64,000 bases of DNA from Marinihelvus sp963695135 (GTDB lineage: Bacteria > Pseudomonadota > Gammaproteobacteria > Xanthomonadales > SZUA-36): contig CAVOGA010000003.1 of the NCBI GenBank assembly GCA_963695135.1, forward strand, positions 310,001 through 374,000, written 5' to 3'. The notes below the pieces were generated by a model. That model did not search any database, was not told the origin of the DNA, and saw only the letters and a list, made by a program, of their open reading frames with translations. Made by a program: the position numbers and the translations under genes. Within the stretch, counting starts at the first letter, position 1, and each line of letters begins with the position of its first letter. Below, in pieces: positions 36,449 through 46,267 of this stretch.

Positions 36449-36479
36449 AAAAAGCCCCCGCTGGGCGGGGGCTTTTTTA
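36447..36479. terminator. bidirectional rho-independent terminator (purE / carbonic anhydrase)
   Basis: AAAAAAAGCCCCCGC (36447-36461) and GCGGGGGCTTTTTT (36465-36478) form a stem with A/T tracts on both sides, so it works for both converging transcripts. Confidence 0.93.
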
Positions 36480-36498
36480 TCAAGGCTGCGAGGAAGAA

Positions 36499-37185
36499 TT
36501 ACAGCCAGGTGACCTTGCCGGTGCTCACGTCGTACATCGCACCGACGATCATCAGCTTGCCCTCCTGTTCGAGCTCTGCCAGAACCGGGCTGTCTTCGCG
36601 GATGTCCGCGATGGTTTGCAGGACGTTCTCCTCCGCAACCTTGTCGATCAAGGGCGCCTCGCAGACTTCGCCATCCGGGTACTCTGCGGACACAATCTCC
36701 ACCGCGGGCTGGATCGTGTTGAGCAGGTAAGTCAGGTTGCCAAGCTCTGCGCCCGCGCAGGCGCCCTTCACGGCGCCGCAGGAGGTGTGGCCCATGACCA
36801 CCAGCAGCTTGATATTGACCAGGGCGCCGGCAAACTCAAAGCTGCCCATCATTTTCTTGTCTTCAACGTTGCCCGCAACGCGCCCCACAAAAATGTCGCC
36901 GATACCCTGGTCGAACACGATTTCCGGCGGCACACGCGAGTCAAGGCAGGACAACACGCCGGCAAACGGCGCCTGTCCACCGGCCGTGGCCGCAATCTGG
37001 GCGGCAAAATCCTGATCCAGCGTATTGCCGCTCAGGAATCGCTCGTTGCCGTCTTTCAGGGCCTGCAGTGCCGCTTCAGGCGTGGTGATGGCGCTTTCGT
37101 CAACGCTTTCACCGGCGTGGAGGTTCATACTGAGCGCAAGGCTCATGACAAGGGCCGCAGCGCCTGCCGCTATTCGTTTCTTCAT
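36499..37185 (-). CDS. exported beta-class carbonic anhydrase
   Basis: 228 residues from ATG 37185 with a signal peptide (MKKRIAAGAAALVMSLALSM..., cut near HAG at about 24). Zinc ligands and the catalytic dyad are complete: SCLDSRVPPE (Cys, Asp, Arg) and GHTSCGAVKGA (His, Cys). Beta-CAs interconvert CO2 and bicarbonate; the signal peptide places this one in the periplasm. The product could supply bicarbonate for import or buffer the periplasm. The next gene, purK, uses bicarbonate, but the two genes are convergent and not co-regulated by position. Confidence 0.93.
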   Translation of the reverse strand: MKKRIAAGAAALVMSLALSMNLHAGESVDESAITTPEAALQALKDGNERFLSGNTLDQDFAAQIAATAGGQAPFAGVLSCLDSRVPPEIVFDQGIGDIFVGRVAGNVEDKKMMGSFEFAGALVNIKLLVVMGHTSCGAVKGACAGAELGNLTYLLNTIQPAVEIVSAEYPDGEVCEAPLIDKVAEENVLQTIADIREDSPVLAELEQEGKLMIVGAMYDVSTGKVTWL

Positions 37186-37291
37186 GGTCAAACTCCGTTG
37201 GTTTACAGGGTGATTCTGACCATTAAATTGTGCCGCCCACGTGAAGAACAAATCGAATTTAATTGCGTTTAACATCGCTTTTACCGATGAA

Positions 37292-38843
37292 TTATCCGCC
37301 CGCCGGATAGGTGTAGCTGGCCAGGATCCCAAGCGGCAGACCACTGAAGGTATACAGCAGCAAAAAGGCAGTCCAGGCCAGCAGGAAGGTAATGGAATAC
37401 GGCAGCATCATTGCCGCCAGCGTGCCGATGCCTGTGCCCTTCACATAGCGCTGGCAGTAGATCACGACCAGCGGAAAGTACGGCATCAGGGGTGTGATGA
37501 TGTTCGTACTCGAGTCACCCACACGATAAGCCGCCTGCGTAAGATCAGGGGAGATGCCGAGGGTCATCAGCATGGGCACGAAAATCGGCGCCAGCAATCC
37601 CCACTTGCCGCTGGCGGAGCCCACGAAGATGTTCACGAAGCCGGTCAGGAAGACGATGCCGACGATCGTCACATACCACGGCAAGGCCAGGGACTTGAGC
37701 ACTTCCGCGCCTTCCAGGGCCATGAGCGCGCCGAGATTGGAGACGTTGAAGGCGTAGACGAACTGGGCGATGAAGAACATGATGACCAGGTAATAGGCCA
37801 TGGAACTCATGGCCTTCGTCATACCCTCGATCATATCCTTGGAACTGCGAATGGTCCCGGCCACCAGGCCGTAGACAATGCCCGGAATCAAAAACAGCAG
37901 AAAGATCAGGGTCACGATGGACCGCATAATGGGTGAATTAAAATTCGTAATTACACCTTCGTCATTTCGCCAGGCGGAGTCGGCCGGCAGGGCCGTGACG
38001 ACCACCACGGCCAGGCCGAGGATCATCACCGCGATGGCCGCCCACATGCCCTTGCGCTCTTGCGGCTTCAGCGCATCCATCGCCGGCAGGTCGGACAGGT
38101 CGCCGTCCACCTTCGCCGACTGCAGCCGCGGCTCGACCACGCGGTCCGTCAACCACCAGCCCAGGATCACGATCAGGATCGAGGAGATCGCGGTGAAGTA
38201 GTAGTTATTGAGCGGGTTGATCTCGATGGTCGGGTCAAGAATCTGGGCGCCCACCTGGGTCAGGGATTGGAGCAAGGGGTCCAGCGATGAAGGCGCCGGG
38301 TTGGCAGAAAAGCCACCGGAAACGCCGGCAAATGCGGCAGCGATACCGGCCAGCGGGTGACGGCCGGCCACGTAGAAAATCAGGCCTCCCAGGGGAATGA
38401 CCAGCACGTATCCCGCATCGACCGCCGAGTGGCTCACGATACCGACAAAAATCACCATGGGCGTCAGCAGCATGCTTCGGGGTCACGCCCAGCAAGGCCC
38501 GCAGGCTGGTGTTGATGAAGCCCGAATGCTCCGCCACGCCGATGCCCAGCATGGCGACCAGCACGGTGCCGACCGGTCCGAAGCCGGAGAAGTTGGTCAC
38601 CATCGTCGACATGAAGGTGGTAATGGCATCTCCGGTCAGCAGATTGTTGACCACGATCGGCGCGCCGGTGCGCGGATCAACCACGGCAAAGTTGATGTAG
38701 GACAGCAGCCAGGACAGGACCCAGGTGATGAACAGCAGCGCGATAAACAGCATGGCCGGGTCCGGAATGCGGTTGCCGATGCGTTCTACGGCGCCGAGAA
38801 AGCCGCCGGGCTGGGCTGCAGGACTGGAGACTGGTTCATTCAT
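37292..38843 (-). CDS. AbgT family transporter, frameshifted
   Basis: ATG 38843 (MNEPVSSPAAQPGGFLG) starts a typical AbgT leader (VERIGNRIPDPAMLFIALLF), reaching LLGVTP. An extra base at about 38477 then shifts the frame; correction gives GVTPSMLLTPMVIFVGIVSHSAVDAG. The rest shows the family blocks GSASGKWGLLAPIFVPM and YRVGDSSTNIITPLMPYFPL. The restored length is 516 residues with about 12 TM helices. AbgT carriers import p-aminobenzoyl-glutamate or export sulfonamide-like antimetabolites, coupled to H+ or Na+. Second of two tandem paralogues (the other is 38855-40430). Confidence 0.9.
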
Positions 38844-38854
38844 GGAATCGATCC

Positions 38855-40430
38855 TTACGCCGCGGGGTAATAGGTCGTGGTCGCCGGCCCGACCGGCAGG
38901 TCGAGGCCGAACACGTACAGGAAAAACAGCGCCACCCAGCCGATCCACAGGCAAATGGAATACGGCAGCATGGTCGCGATCAGGGTGCCGATGCCCAGGT
39001 TGCGGTCATAGCGGGTCGCAAACGCCAGGATCAGGCCGAAGTAGCTCATCATCGGCGTGATGATATTGGTCGTTGAATCGCCGATGCGGTAGGCCGCCTG
39101 GATCACCTCCGGGCTGTAGCCGGTCAGCATCAGCATGGGCACGAAAATCGGCGCCGTGACCGCCCATTGCGCCGAGGCGCTGCCCAGCATCAGGTTGATA
39201 AAGCTGCACATCATGATGAAGGGAATAAACACCAGCGGCCCGGTCAGGCCGATCGCCTGCAGCGTCTGGGCGCCGGTGACCGCCACGATCGCACCGAGGT
39301 TGGTCCAGCCGAAAAAGGCCACGAACTGGGCGGCAAAAAACACCAGCACGATATACAGCCCCAGGGAGCCCATGGTGTCCGCCATGGCCTCGATCAGGTC
39401 GCGGTCGTTGTTGATGGTGCCGACCAGCTTGCCGTAGACCACGCCGGGGATCAGGAAGAAGACGAAGATCAGCGCCACGATGCCGCGCAGGAACGGTGAG
39501 CGCAGCACATCGCCGGTTTCCGGGTTACGCAGCACGCCGGATTCGGGCACCACGGTTGCAGCCAGCACCAGGGACAGCACCGTGGCCGTGATGCCGGCCC
39601 ACAGCAGGGCGCGGCGCTCCCTGGCATCCAGTGGTTCCAATTTGGCCTCCGACAGCGCGCCTTCCTGCGCCATGCCGGGGTCGTACTTGCCCAGGCGCGG
39701 CTCCACCAGGAAAATCGTCACCAGCGAACCGATGGCGGTGACCAGGAAGGTGCTGACGATCATGAAGTACCAGTTGACCGCCGCGTGAACCTCGTAGCCC
39801 GGGTCAATCAGGTGCGCGGCCGCCTCCGTGATACCGGCCAGCAGCGGGTCCACGGTGCCGATCAGCAAATTGGCGCTGTAGCCGCCGGACACCCCGGCAA
39901 ACGCCGCCGCCATGCCGGCCAGCGGATGCCGGCCCAGGCCGTAAAACACCACGCCGGCCAGGGGCACCAGCACCACGTAGCCCATCTCGGAGGCGGTATT
40001 GGAAATGACACCGGCAAATACGATCGCCACCGTCACCATCTGTTTCGGCGCGCGCAGCACCAGGGTGCGCACCACCGCTGAAAGCAGCCCGGACTTGTCC
40101 GCAACCCCGACGCCGAGCAGGGCCACCAGCACCGTGCCCAGCGGCACAAAGCCGGTGAAGTTGGTCACCAGGTTGACCGACGATGCGGCGCAGACCATCG
40201 GCGTTCAGCAGGCTGACTGCCTCGATACGCGAGCCCTCGGGCATGCCGGGCCGCACATCCTCGACGGAAACCCCCAGGTAACCCGCCACGCCGCTGACCA
40301 GCAGCACCGCAAAGCACAGGATGGCGAACAGGGAGACCGGGTGCGGCAGCAGGTTGCCCAGCCATTCAACGGCATCGAGAAAGCGCCTGAACCAACCCCG
40401 GTCTTCAATCTTGCTGACCTCGGTGGTCAT
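38855..40430 (-). CDS. AbgT family transporter (paralogue), frameshifted
   Basis: ATG 40430 (MTTEVSKIEDRGWFRRFLDAVEWLG) to LLNADGLRRI, then an extra base near 40182. The corrected frame reads VNLVTNFTGFVPLGTVLVALLGVG, a typical AbgT stretch, and ends with GSASAQWAVTAPIFVPM and YRIGDSTTNIITPMMSYFGL. The restored length is 524 residues. It is separated by 11 bases from the downstream paralogue, and its ATG overlaps the stop of the NaV channel by one base (TGATG), so channel and carriers are coupled. Both AbgT genes are about 40-50 percent alike in the visible motifs and came from a duplication. Confidence 0.9.
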
Positions 40431-41255
40431 CAGGGCTTTTCCTGCTGCTTATTGACGGCGGGATTCTGCGCCTCAACGAGCCGGCGGACCTCCATTTGCA
40501 GCGATCGCATCGCCTCCAGCAGTTCCTCACGCTCGTCATGGGCCGTGCGCTCGGCCTGCTCAGCGGACTCGCGGTCCTGCATGTGTTCGGCCTGCATGGA
40601 GTTGACGATCAGCGCGATAAACAGGTTCAGCACGGCAAAGCTCGTGACCACCACGAAGGGCACGAAAAAGATCCACGCCAGGGGGTAAACCTCCATCACC
40701 GGCCGCACGATGCCCATGGACCAGCTTTCCAGGGTCATGATCTGGAACAGCGAGTACATGGACTCACCGATGCTGCCAAACCATTGCGGGAAGGCTTCAG
40801 CGTACAGCTTGGTGGCCATGACCGACGCCACGTAAAACACCAGCAACAGCACCGCCACCACCGAGCCCATGCCCGGCAGGGCGGACAACAGGGCGCCGAT
40901 CACCGAGCGCATCTGCGGCACCACCGACATCAGTCGCAGCACCCGCAGCACCCGCAGGGCCCGCAGCACCGACAGCGCGCCGCCCGACGGCAGCCAGGCC
41001 ACGCCGACGATGACCAGGTCAAAAAGGTTCCAGCCGCTGTTTGAAGAACGACAGCCGGTAGACAATGAATTTGAGCGTCAGCTCAATGGTGTAGATGATC
41101 AGGGCCGCCCCGTCGATAAACAGCAGCAGGCCGCCCATGCGCTCCATCATGGCCGGCGAAGTTTCCATGCCCAGGGTAATCGCGTTGAGCACGATCACCG
41201 CGACGATAAAGCGGGTGAAGCCCCGGGATTCCACAAAGGCCTGCAGGCCAGTCAC
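40430..41255 (-). CDS. bacterial voltage-gated sodium channel (NaChBac/NavAb type), frameshifted
   Basis: GTG 41255 opens S1 (FTRFIVAVIVLNAITLGMETS) and runs through S2 to YRLSFFK. One extra C at 41039 shifts the frame; without it the protein reads FFKSGWNLFDLVIVGVAWL. S4 has the gating arginines RALRVLRVLRLM. S4-S5 linker and S5 follow (PQMRSVIGALLSALPGMGS), then the pore with the selectivity filter TLESWSMGIVRPVMEVYP, essentially that of NavAb. S6 (FFVPFVVVTSFAVLNLFIALIV) and a C-terminal coiled coil complete it. The restored length, 274 residues, equals NaChBac. Tetrameric inner-membrane Na+ channel. Confidence 0.95.
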
Positions 41256-41300
41256 CTTCCCAGGCTCCGGAGACGGCCCTGTTTGCGTCAGCGGTCATCG

Positions 41301-42992
41301 TCAGAGGTAATACATCAGCACGTAGGCCGCCAGCAGGGCTGCAATCCACAGGGCGGTCGAACTGATGGGCCAGGAGCGGGCGAACAGGCCCTCGCTGCCC
41401 CAGTGCTCACCGAACCATTCGCCCAGGCTGCGCCGCGCCGCTGCCACGTCCTTGACGGCCTTATCGCGGATTGTTGACAGGCCATTGCTGCACCACGACC
41501 ACAAGGCCGGGATCATGCGCCGGTAGAACCAGTCCACGTCCAGGGACAGGGTCAGGGTGCGCTTCATCAGCGGCAGCATCAGGAAAAAGGCCAGTCCGCT
41601 GAACAGGAGCAGTTGCAGGTAAAACAGCACCTTGCCGGGCTTGTAGAAATTCGCATCTTCCGGATAGGGCAACAGCGCGTAGAGGGGGTCCGGGTAGACG
41701 CCGATGAAAATGCAGGCGCCGGCGAAGATCACCATCGCCAGGCCCATGTTCCAGGGCGCGTCTTTCGGCCGCAGGCCCGAGTCCTTCTGGAAAAACACGA
41801 ACCAGGGAAACTTGATCCCGGCGTGCAGGAACACGCCGGCGGAGGCAGCCGCGAGCAGGTAATAGACCAGCGCCATGCCCTGCTCCGCCGCACCCTCGGA
41901 GATCAGCGTCTTGGTCGTATAGCCGGAGGTCAGCGGGAAACTGGAAATCGCCAGCGCCCCGATGATGCCGCAGACACAGGTCAGCGGCATGGTGCGGAAC
42001 AGTCCACCCAGGTCACTGCAGCGGTTCAGGCCGGTCCGGTACACCACCACCCCGGCGCTCATGAACAGCAGGGCCTTGTAAATGATGTGGGCGAAAGCGT
42101 GCGCCGCCGCACCGTTCAGGGCGGTTTCCGTGCCGATGCCCACCGCGGTGACCATGAAGCCCACCTGGTTGACGATCGAGTAGGCGAGAATTCTGCGCGC
42201 GTCGTTCTCGAGCAGGGCGTAGATGATCCCGTAGAAAATCATGAACAGGCCCACCGGGATCAGCACCGATTCGCCAGGGAACAGCAGGATCAGCGCCAGC
42301 ACCGCGGTCTTGGTGGTGAAGGCGGACAGGAACACCGAACCGGTAGGGCTGGACTCCGGGTAGGCATCCGCCAGCCAGGCGGACAGCGGTGGCGCCGCCG
42401 CATTGATCAGAATGCCCAGCAGCACCATCCAGGTCCCGAAATCCTCGGCGCGCATGGCCTGGATCTCGATCGAGCCCGTGCTCACCATCACCGATTCGAT
42501 CCCCACCTTGAGAATCACCCCGCCCATCAGGTGGATCACCGCGTAGCGAATGCCCGCCGCGCGCGAGCGCTCGGTAGCGCCGCAGAAGACGATGATGGTG
42601 GAGAAAATCGCCATCAGTTCCCAGAACAGGAACAACGTGATCAGGTCGCCGGCAAAACAGACCCCGACAGCGCCGGCCGCATAGGCAAAGGCCGCGGAGA
42701 GTTCGTAGCCCCGCGCCGTGCGGTAGGCGTACAGGCCGCCGACAAAGGCCATGATGCAGAAAATGGTCGCGAACAGGCGCCGTACCGGCGCGCCTTCGAC
42801 CAGTTGCACCTGGTAATCCAGGTAGGTCGCCGTGGCCACCACGCCGTCCGGCACCATCCAGGTCACCCACAGCGTAATCAGCGGCACGGTCAGGACCACC
42901 GCGCTGCGCAGCGCGCCGCGGGTCAGCGCGATCAGCGCCGCACCGGCGAGGAGAATCAGGCCCGGTGGCAGGAACTCAATCATTGCTGCCAT
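41301..42992 (-). CDS. mnhD: Mrp/Mnh antiporter ND5/NuoL-like subunit (third D-type subunit)
   Basis: 563 residues; ATG 42992 or ATG 42983 (MIEFLPPGLILLAG) may be the start. About 14 TM helices with the proton-conducting core: LFLFWELMAIFSTIIVFCG (Glu of TM5), AHAFAHIIYKALLFMSAGV (Lys/His of TM8-ish), and ENDARRILAYSIVNQVGFMVTAV. The extended C-terminal segment (about 470-563) with LDVDWFYRR makes it NuoL/MnhA-like in length. Last gene of the Mrp operon, overlapping the small gene upstream by 8-17 bases. Confidence 0.85.
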   Translation of the reverse strand: MAAMIEFLPPGLILLAGAALIALTRGALRSAVVLTVPLITLWVTWMVPDGVVATATYLDYQVQLVEGAPVRRLFATIFCIMAFVGGLYAYRTARGYELSAAFAYAAGAVGVCFAGDLITLFLFWELMAIFSTIIVFCGATERSRAAGIRYAVIHLMGGVILKVGIESVMVSTGSIEIQAMRAEDFGTWMVLLGILINAAAPPLSAWLADAYPESSPTGSVFLSAFTTKTAVLALILLFPGESVLIPVGLFMIFYGIIYALLENDARRILAYSIVNQVGFMVTAVGIGTETALNGAAAHAFAHIIYKALLFMSAGVVVYRTGLNRCSDLGGLFRTMPLTCVCGIIGALAISSFPLTSGYTTKTLISEGAAEQGMALVYYLLAAASAGVFLHAGIKFPWFVFFQKDSGLRPKDAPWNMGLAMVIFAGACIFIGVYPDPLYALLPYPEDANFYKPGKVLFYLQLLLFSGLAFFLMLPLMKRTLTLSLDVDWFYRRMIPALWSWCSNGLSTIRDKAVKDVAAARRSLGEWFGEHWGSEGLFARSWPISSTALWIAALLAAYVLMYYL

Positions 42993-43320
42993 CCTTTACC
43001 TGCGGCGGCGGCTCAATTCCCGCCTTCGCGTAGTAGTCCTCCGGACGCTTCAGCCACCAGCCGAGCACCCGCGCACCAAGCACCATGAGCACGCAGCAGC
43101 CAAAGCCGTACCAGGCGCCGAAGGCGAAGCTGCTGTCCAGCGGGAACTTGCCCTTCACCGGGATGAACACCTGCGCCAGCACGGTCAGCGCCAGCACGAT
43201 GCCAAAGGCCCACCACAGTTTGCGGATGGTCGCCGGCCGGGTCAGCCAATGGTTGTCGCCGCCGGCTTCGCCGGCCGGCCCAGTGTCCTGCGCCCCGGTC
43301 TTGTCGCTCATGTCACTCAT
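42976..43320 (-). CDS. small membrane protein within the Mrp operon
   Basis: 114 residues from ATG 43320 (MSDMSDKTGAQDTGPAGEAGG). Two TM helices (IRKLWWAFGIVLALTVLAQVF and AFGAWYGFGCCVLMVLGARVLGW by position about 33-53 and 68-90) and a short hydrophilic tail (RPEDYYAKAGI). Its ATG overlaps the stop of the preceding D-type subunit (ATGA), so it is expressed with the complex. Small proteins at this position occur in Mrp-like operons of related bacteria by my recollection; I know no function. Confidence 0.8.
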   Translation of the reverse strand: MSDMSDKTGAQDTGPAGEAGGDNHWLTRPATIRKLWWAFGIVLALTVLAQVFIPVKGKFPLDSSFAFGAWYGFGCCVLMVLGARVLGWWLKRPEDYYAKAGIEPPPQVKDGSND

Positions 43321-44780
43321 TTCATCTGTCCTACCAGCTGGGACTCGAGGTCCAGCACGGGCTGATTGAAGAGGAAAAAGGCGAGGGTCAGCAGCGCCGT
43401 GATGGTCAGCGCCAGCACCATCGGCCAGGGCGCTTCCCCGTGATCCCTGGCCGGCGTCGCTTCCTCGCGCCACCAGGCGCGGTAAATGATCGGCAGGAAA
43501 TAAGCCGCATTCAGCACGGTACTGCCGATCAGGGTAAAGACCGCCAGCAGGTTGCCGGCCTGCAAGGAGCCGCCCAGGATGTACCACTTGGATACGAAAC
43601 CGGCGGTCGGCGGGACCCCGATCATGGACAGGGCGCCGATCGTAAAGGCCGCCATGGTCCAGGGCATGCGGCGCCCTATCCCGTGCAGCTGGTAAAGCTC
43701 GGTCTTTTTCGCCGCCACGTAGATCGCCCCGGCGGCGAAGAACAGCGTAATTTTGCCGAAGGCGTGCGACACCATGTGCACGGCGGCGCCGATCTCCGAC
43801 AGGGGCTTGAGCACCGCGGCCGCCATGACGATGTAGGACAACTGGCTGATCGTCGAATAGGCCAGCATGCGCTTGAGGTTGGTCTGCGCCAGGGCCACCG
43901 CGCTGGCTGCGAGAATCGTGAAGGCCGCCAGCGGCGTCAACCAGTCCGCGCTGGGCTGGGACGCAAGGAAGTCGATGCCGAAGATGTAGGTGATCACCTT
44001 GGTGACCGTGAATACGCCCGCCTTCACCACCGCCACGGCGTGCAGCAGCGCGCTGACCGGGGTTGGCGCGACCATCGCCGCCGGCAGCCAGCGATGAACC
44101 GGCATGATGGCCGCCTTGGCAATACCCAGCACAAACAGGGCCAGCAGCAGACCTACCGCAGGACCGGTCATCTTGCCCTCCAGAATGCCCCCCATGGTGA
44201 AGTCCAGGGTGCCCGCAACGGATTGCGTCCAGAGAATGGCCGGCAGAAAGAGACCGATTGAGGTCCCGATCAGGATACCCAGGTAGACCCGCGCGGACTT
44301 GATCGTGGCCTTGTCCCCCTTGTGGGACACCAGCGGGTAGGTCGAGATCGTGAGGATCTCGTAGCACAGGAACAGGGTCAGCAGGTTGCCGGCAAAGGCC
44401 ACGCCCATGGCGGCCGCCAGGGCGATGGCAAAGCAGGCATAGAAGCGCGTCTGGTGCTGCTCGCCGTTGCCGCGCATGTAGCCGATGGAATAGATCGAAT
44501 TGACGATCCACAGCAGCGATGCCAGCGCGGCAAACAGCATTCCCAGCGGCTCCACCTCGAAGGCAAGCCGGAAACCGGGCATCATTTCCCACAGCACCAG
44601 TTCCGGACGGCCGCCATCTGCGACCAGCGGCAGCAGGCTCCAGACGCAGGCCATCAGGGACACGGCGGTCACCAGGGTGACGGTCTCACGGAGATTCGGC
44701 CAGCGCCCGGCCAGCGCGATAAGACCGGCGCCCGCCAGGGGCACCAGCATGCTCAGGGCAATCAGCGTGGCGGGACTCAT
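43317..44780 (-). CDS. mnhD: Mrp/Mnh antiporter subunit D-like (second)
   Basis: 487 residues and 14 TM helices. Core ND4/ND5 motifs: LTLFLCYEILTISTYPLV (TM5 Glu), MPVHRWLPAAMVAPTPVSALLHAVAVVKAG (TM7-TM8 Pro/His/Lys), and LKRMLAYSTISQLSYIVMAAA. Start overlaps the preceding D subunit's stop by four bases. Part of the Na+/H+ exchange module. Confidence 0.9.
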   Translation of the reverse strand: MSPATLIALSMLVPLAGAGLIALAGRWPNLRETVTLVTAVSLMACVWSLLPLVADGGRPELVLWEMMPGFRLAFEVEPLGMLFAALASLLWIVNSIYSIGYMRGNGEQHQTRFYACFAIALAAAMGVAFAGNLLTLFLCYEILTISTYPLVSHKGDKATIKSARVYLGILIGTSIGLFLPAILWTQSVAGTLDFTMGGILEGKMTGPAVGLLLALFVLGIAKAAIMPVHRWLPAAMVAPTPVSALLHAVAVVKAGVFTVTKVITYIFGIDFLASQPSADWLTPLAAFTILAASAVALAQTNLKRMLAYSTISQLSYIVMAAAVLKPLSEIGAAVHMVSHAFGKITLFFAAGAIYVAAKKTELYQLHGIGRRMPWTMAAFTIGALSMIGVPPTAGFVSKWYILGGSLQAGNLLAVFTLIGSTVLNAAYFLPIIYRAWWREEATPARDHGEAPWPMVLALTITALLTLAFFLFNQPVLDLESQLVGQMK

Positions 44781-46267
44781 GGGTCGAGCCTCAGAAAGTC
44801 TTCCGCAGCCATCGCCGCCAGTTGCCCGGGGATTTCCGCATCAAGACCGAACCAGATGTTCAGCCCCACGGCAAACCAGGTCACCGCCAGGGGCCACAGC
44901 GGCGCTTCTTTCACCGCGGGCGCACCCTCCACCGGCTCACCGAACCAGAGCTGCTCAACGATGCGGCCAACGTAGATTACGGCGAGCAGAGAGCTCACGA
45001 CAATCAGGGCCACCAGCGCCACGCCCAGCGCTCCCTGCTGCATGACCGCGATGATCAGGGCCCATTTGCTGACGAACCCCGCGGTGCCGGGCACGCCGAT
45101 CAGGCTGAGACCGGCGATGGCAAACGCGGTCAGGGTCCAGGGCATCTGGCGCCCTGCCCCACCCAGCTGGTCCAGCCGCAGGCTGGCAAAGCGCAGGGCC
45201 AGGCAGGCCACCGCGAGGAACAGGGCGGACTTGGCCAGCGCGTGATTGAAAAAGTGCAGCACCGCCGCGTTGAAGCCGGCAACCGAGACCAGCGAGGCGC
45301 CAAGAAGAATGTAGCCAATCTGGGCCACCGATGAGAAAGCCAGGATCCGCTTGAGGTTCTGCTCAAAGATCGCCGCAATGGAGCCGAACAGGATGCCCAG
45401 CACCGCCAGGGGCATCAGGAACAGCACGAATTGGCTCTCATGCCCGGTCAGATTCGGCTGGAAGACAAAGAAGTCCAGGCGCAGCAGCACATACAGGGAG
45501 ACCTTGGTGGAACAGGCCGCGATAAACGCCGTCACGATGTGCGGGGCGTAGGTATAGGCATTCGGCATCCAGGCGTGCAGGGGAAAGATGGCTGCTTTCA
45601 ACGCCAGGCCGATCGTGATGAAACCCGCCGCCACGTAAATCAGGTTTGTGTCACTCAGCTCCGCCAGGCGCAGCTCCATGTCGGCGATATTGAGCGTCCC
45701 GGTCATCATGTACACCAGGCCCACGCCGATCAGGTAGAAGGTGGCGCCAACGGTGCCGGTGATCAGGTATTTGAAGACCGCCGGCAAGGCGCGCCGCTCG
45801 GGTCCGCCGGCCACCAGGATGTAGGTAGCCAGGGAGGAAATCTCCATGAACACGAAGATATTGAACGCATCGCCACTGACCAGGATTCCGACCAGGCCGG
45901 CCAGCGCCAGCAGCCAGGCGGCCAGGAACAGGGGCAGGCGCTCATTGCCGACCTGTTGAGCCAGGCTCAGGCGCCCGGCAAGCAGCGCCAGCGTGGACGC
46001 ACCGCTCACCACCAGCAACAGGACGGCGCTCAGGGCGTCAACACGCAGCTCAATGCCGTAAGGCGCCGCCCAGGCGCCCATGTCATAGCTGATCGTGGAC
46101 CCCGCCAGCACCGACGAAGCCAGCGCAATGGAGATGGCCAGCGTCATCAGGCTGGTCACCACGGCAGCCAGCCAGGCCAGGCGCGCATCGCGCAACAGCA
46201 CCAGGATTGGCGCAGTCAGCATGGGCACCACGACCTGCAGCGCCGGTAGTTGGGTGAGCAGGTTCAT
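44777..46267 (-). CDS. mnhD: Mrp/Mnh antiporter subunit D (first)
   Basis: 496 residues. FIFVFMEISSLATYILVAGG carries the TM5 Glu, AAIFPLHAWMPNAYTYAPHIVTAFIAACSTKVSLY the TM7-8 region (with Lys), and LKRILAFSSVAQIGYILLGASL the conserved C-terminal half. Start and stop overlap the neighbouring mnh genes by four bases each. The most conventional MnhD of the three D-type subunits here. Confidence 0.92.
   Translation of the reverse strand: MNLLTQLPALQVVVPMLTAPILVLLRDARLAWLAAVVTSLMTLAISIALASSVLAGSTISYDMGAWAAPYGIELRVDALSAVLLLVVSGASTLALLAGRLSLAQQVGNERLPLFLAAWLLALAGLVGILVSGDAFNIFVFMEISSLATYILVAGGPERRALPAVFKYLITGTVGATFYLIGVGLVYMMTGTLNIADMELRLAELSDTNLIYVAAGFITIGLALKAAIFPLHAWMPNAYTYAPHIVTAFIAACSTKVSLYVLLRLDFFVFQPNLTGHESQFVLFLMPLAVLGILFGSIAAIFEQNLKRILAFSSVAQIGYILLGASLVSVAGFNAAVLHFFNHALAKSALFLAVACLALRFASLRLDQLGGAGRQMPWTLTAFAIAGLSLIGVPGTAGFVSKWALIIAVMQQGALGVALVALIVVSSLLAVIYVGRIVEQLWFGEPVEGAPAVKEAPLWPLAVTWFAVGLNIWFGLDAEIPGQLAAMAAEDFLRLDP

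Noticed and set aside
8590..41040. Programmed +1 ribosomal frameshifting
   Set aside because: The sites share no slippery sequence, rare codon or downstream structure that I can see, and occur in unrelated housekeeping genes such as purK.
41613..43088. A 491-codon plus-strand open frame
   Set aside because: Antisense to the ND5-like mnh subunit; rich in Arg, His and Gln typical of a high-GC shadow frame, with no recognisable domain.
42976..44592. A 538-codon open frame on the minus strand across two mnh genes
   Set aside because: Most of it overlaps the second D-type subunit (43317-44780) out of frame; its composition is Arg/Gly-rich and lacks a family. Only its last 114 codons form a real gene (42976-43320).
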